A stretch of 5,829 nucleotides of DNA from Hyphomicrobiales bacterium (GTDB taxonomy: Bacteria > Pseudomonadota > Alphaproteobacteria > Rhizobiales > Beijerinckiaceae): contig PXAW01000069.1 in NCBI GenBank assembly GCA_003567055.1, forward strand, positions 1 through 5,829, read 5' to 3'. Below the pieces are notes generated by a model. The model saw nothing but the letters and a program-made list of their open reading frames with translations. It was not told where the DNA came from and searched no databases. Shown piece after piece: positions 5,372-5,829 of this stretch. How positions within the stretch are numbered: position 1 is the first letter of the stretch; every line of letters starts with the position of its first letter. Made by a program: the position numbers and the translations under genes.

Positions 5372-5603
5372 GGTCGATATGGCCCGAAGAAAGTCCCGTT
5401 AGGCGTCATGAAGGCGGCGCGACCGCCCGCAACGGTATGGACCAGCCGCACCCGTTTGCGCAATGCCCGCGATGCGACAGGGGCGATGAGGATTGCGCGT
5501 GGCGGGGCACCACCCAACTCGCCTCTGCCCCATTCGCCACTACCCAAGCCGCGCGCTTGTTGCTAATGAGCGCGCGAAGAACCGTCATGCCGGAGCGCTC
5601 ATC
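5372..5603. promoter_or_regulatory. Divergent intergenic region between the hydrolase run and dapD
   Basis: These 232 bp separate two divergent genes and should hold the promoters of both. I see no convincing -35/-10 pair for either direction. There are several GC inverted repeats: GGCGG-N5-CCGCC at 5413-5427, GGGGCA-N16-TGCCCC at 5504-5531, and the stronger one listed separately next to dapD. A 52-codon open frame (5408-5566) is present but looks non-coding. Confidence 0.4.
5550..5576 (+). promoter_or_regulatory. 8-bp inverted repeat upstream of dapD
   Basis: Perfect arms CGCGCGCT (5550-5557) and AGCGCGCG (5569-5576) flank an AT-richer 11-nt spacer (TGTTGCTAATG). The repeat ends 27 nt before the dapD ATG. 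It could be an operator or an mRNA hairpin in the dapD leader. The spacer contains GCTAAT, a poor -10 candidate. The symmetry is seen; the role is inferred. Confidence 0.4.
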
Positions 5604-5829
5604 ATGTCTCACGCCGATCTCGCCGCCACCATCGATGCCGCCTGGGAGGATCGCGCCTCCGTTTCCGCCGCCACCACCGGCGCGGTGCGCGACGCTGTCG
5701 AAACGTCCCTCGCCATGCTCGATTCCGGCAAGGCCCGCGTCGCCGAGAAGCAGGGCGATGAATGGGTCGTGCATCAATGGCTGAAGAAGGCCGTGCTGCT
5801 CTCCTTCCGCCTCAACGACATGGAAGTCA
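5604..5829 (+). CDS. dapD: Tetrahydrodipicolinate N-succinyltransferase, N-terminal part (3' end outside window)
   Basis: DapD uses succinyl-CoA to succinylate 2,3,4,5-tetrahydropyridine-2,6-dicarboxylate in the succinylase route to diaminopimelate and lysine. Only 75 residues are in the window, beginning [20 protein letters not shown]. They form the helical N-terminal domain, with the characteristic [21 protein letters not shown] and [16 protein letters not shown] segments. The complete protein normally has about 275-285 residues and ends in a hexapeptide beta-helix, which is not visible here. The ATG at 5604 is preceded by GGAG (5592-5595) with 8 nt spacing. Another in-frame ATG at 5586 would place that site inside the gene and is less likely. 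The gene is divergent from the hydrolase-cysE run. The partial coverage does not weaken the identification, because the visible motifs are typical. Confidence 0.93.
   Translation, partial: MSHADLAATIDAAWEDRASVSAATTGAVRDAVETSLAMLDSGKARVAEKQGDEWVVHQWLKKAVLLSFRLNDMEV

Noticed and set aside
5408..5566. 52-codon open frame before dapD with a repeated Ser-Pro-Leu-Pro stretch
   Set aside because: It has no good ribosome-binding site, a basic low-complexity composition, and ends inside the inverted repeat upstream of dapD. It is most likely chance.
5406..5777. 123-codon open frame on the - strand over the start of dapD
   Set aside because: It is antisense to dapD and Gly-rich without a recognisable domain.
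1..5829. Mobile element, CRISPR array, toxin-antitoxin pair or defence island
   Set aside because: I saw no transposase, terminal repeats, regularly spaced repeats or defence domains. All assignable genes are core metabolism or conserved hypotheticals.

Overview
This is a GC-rich, gene-dense chromosomal window. The protein types and layout point to an alphaproteobacterium, most likely of the order Hyphomicrobiales (Rhizobiales). Supporting signs are a DUF3126-type gene directly downstream of cysE, a small membrane protein of a kind I know from that order, and a TTAA-N7-TTAA box like that of the alphaproteobacterial regulator CtrA. I see no mobile element, CRISPR array, tRNA, rRNA, phage gene or defence gene. 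The window looks like core genome, and no exotic system is evident.

Layout. (1) Positions 1-670, + strand: the C-terminal half of purB (adenylosuccinate lyase), cut by the window start. (2) 691-1643, - strand: a three-helix membrane protein of unknown function followed by a gamma-carbonic-anhydrase-like protein. The latter converges on purB across two back-to-back GC hairpins whose loops hold the two stop codons. (3) 1644-1782: a divergent intergenic region with the CtrA-like box. (4) 1783-2478, + strand: an unrecognised single-pass membrane protein. (5) 5371 down to 2517, - strand: a probable four-gene run of two tandem alpha/beta hydrolases (start and stop codons overlapping as GTGA), cysE (serine acetyltransferase) and a DUF3126 gene. 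cysE also has a good candidate promoter inside the end of the preceding gene. Two abutting hairpins separate cysE from the DUF3126 gene. (6) 5372-5603: a divergent intergenic region with an 8-bp inverted repeat just before dapD. (7) 5604-5829, + strand: the N-terminal part of dapD, running off the window and preceded by a clear ribosome-binding site.

The genes with known roles are housekeeping enzymes: purine synthesis (purB), the first step of cysteine synthesis (cysE), and the succinylase branch of lysine and diaminopimelate synthesis (dapD). The two hydrolases have recognisable catalytic serines and histidines, but their substrates cannot be read from sequence. The parts most worth a second look are the CtrA-like box, the two unassigned membrane proteins, the conserved but uncharacterised DUF3126 partner of CysE, the C-terminal tail of CysE, and the intergenic hairpins.
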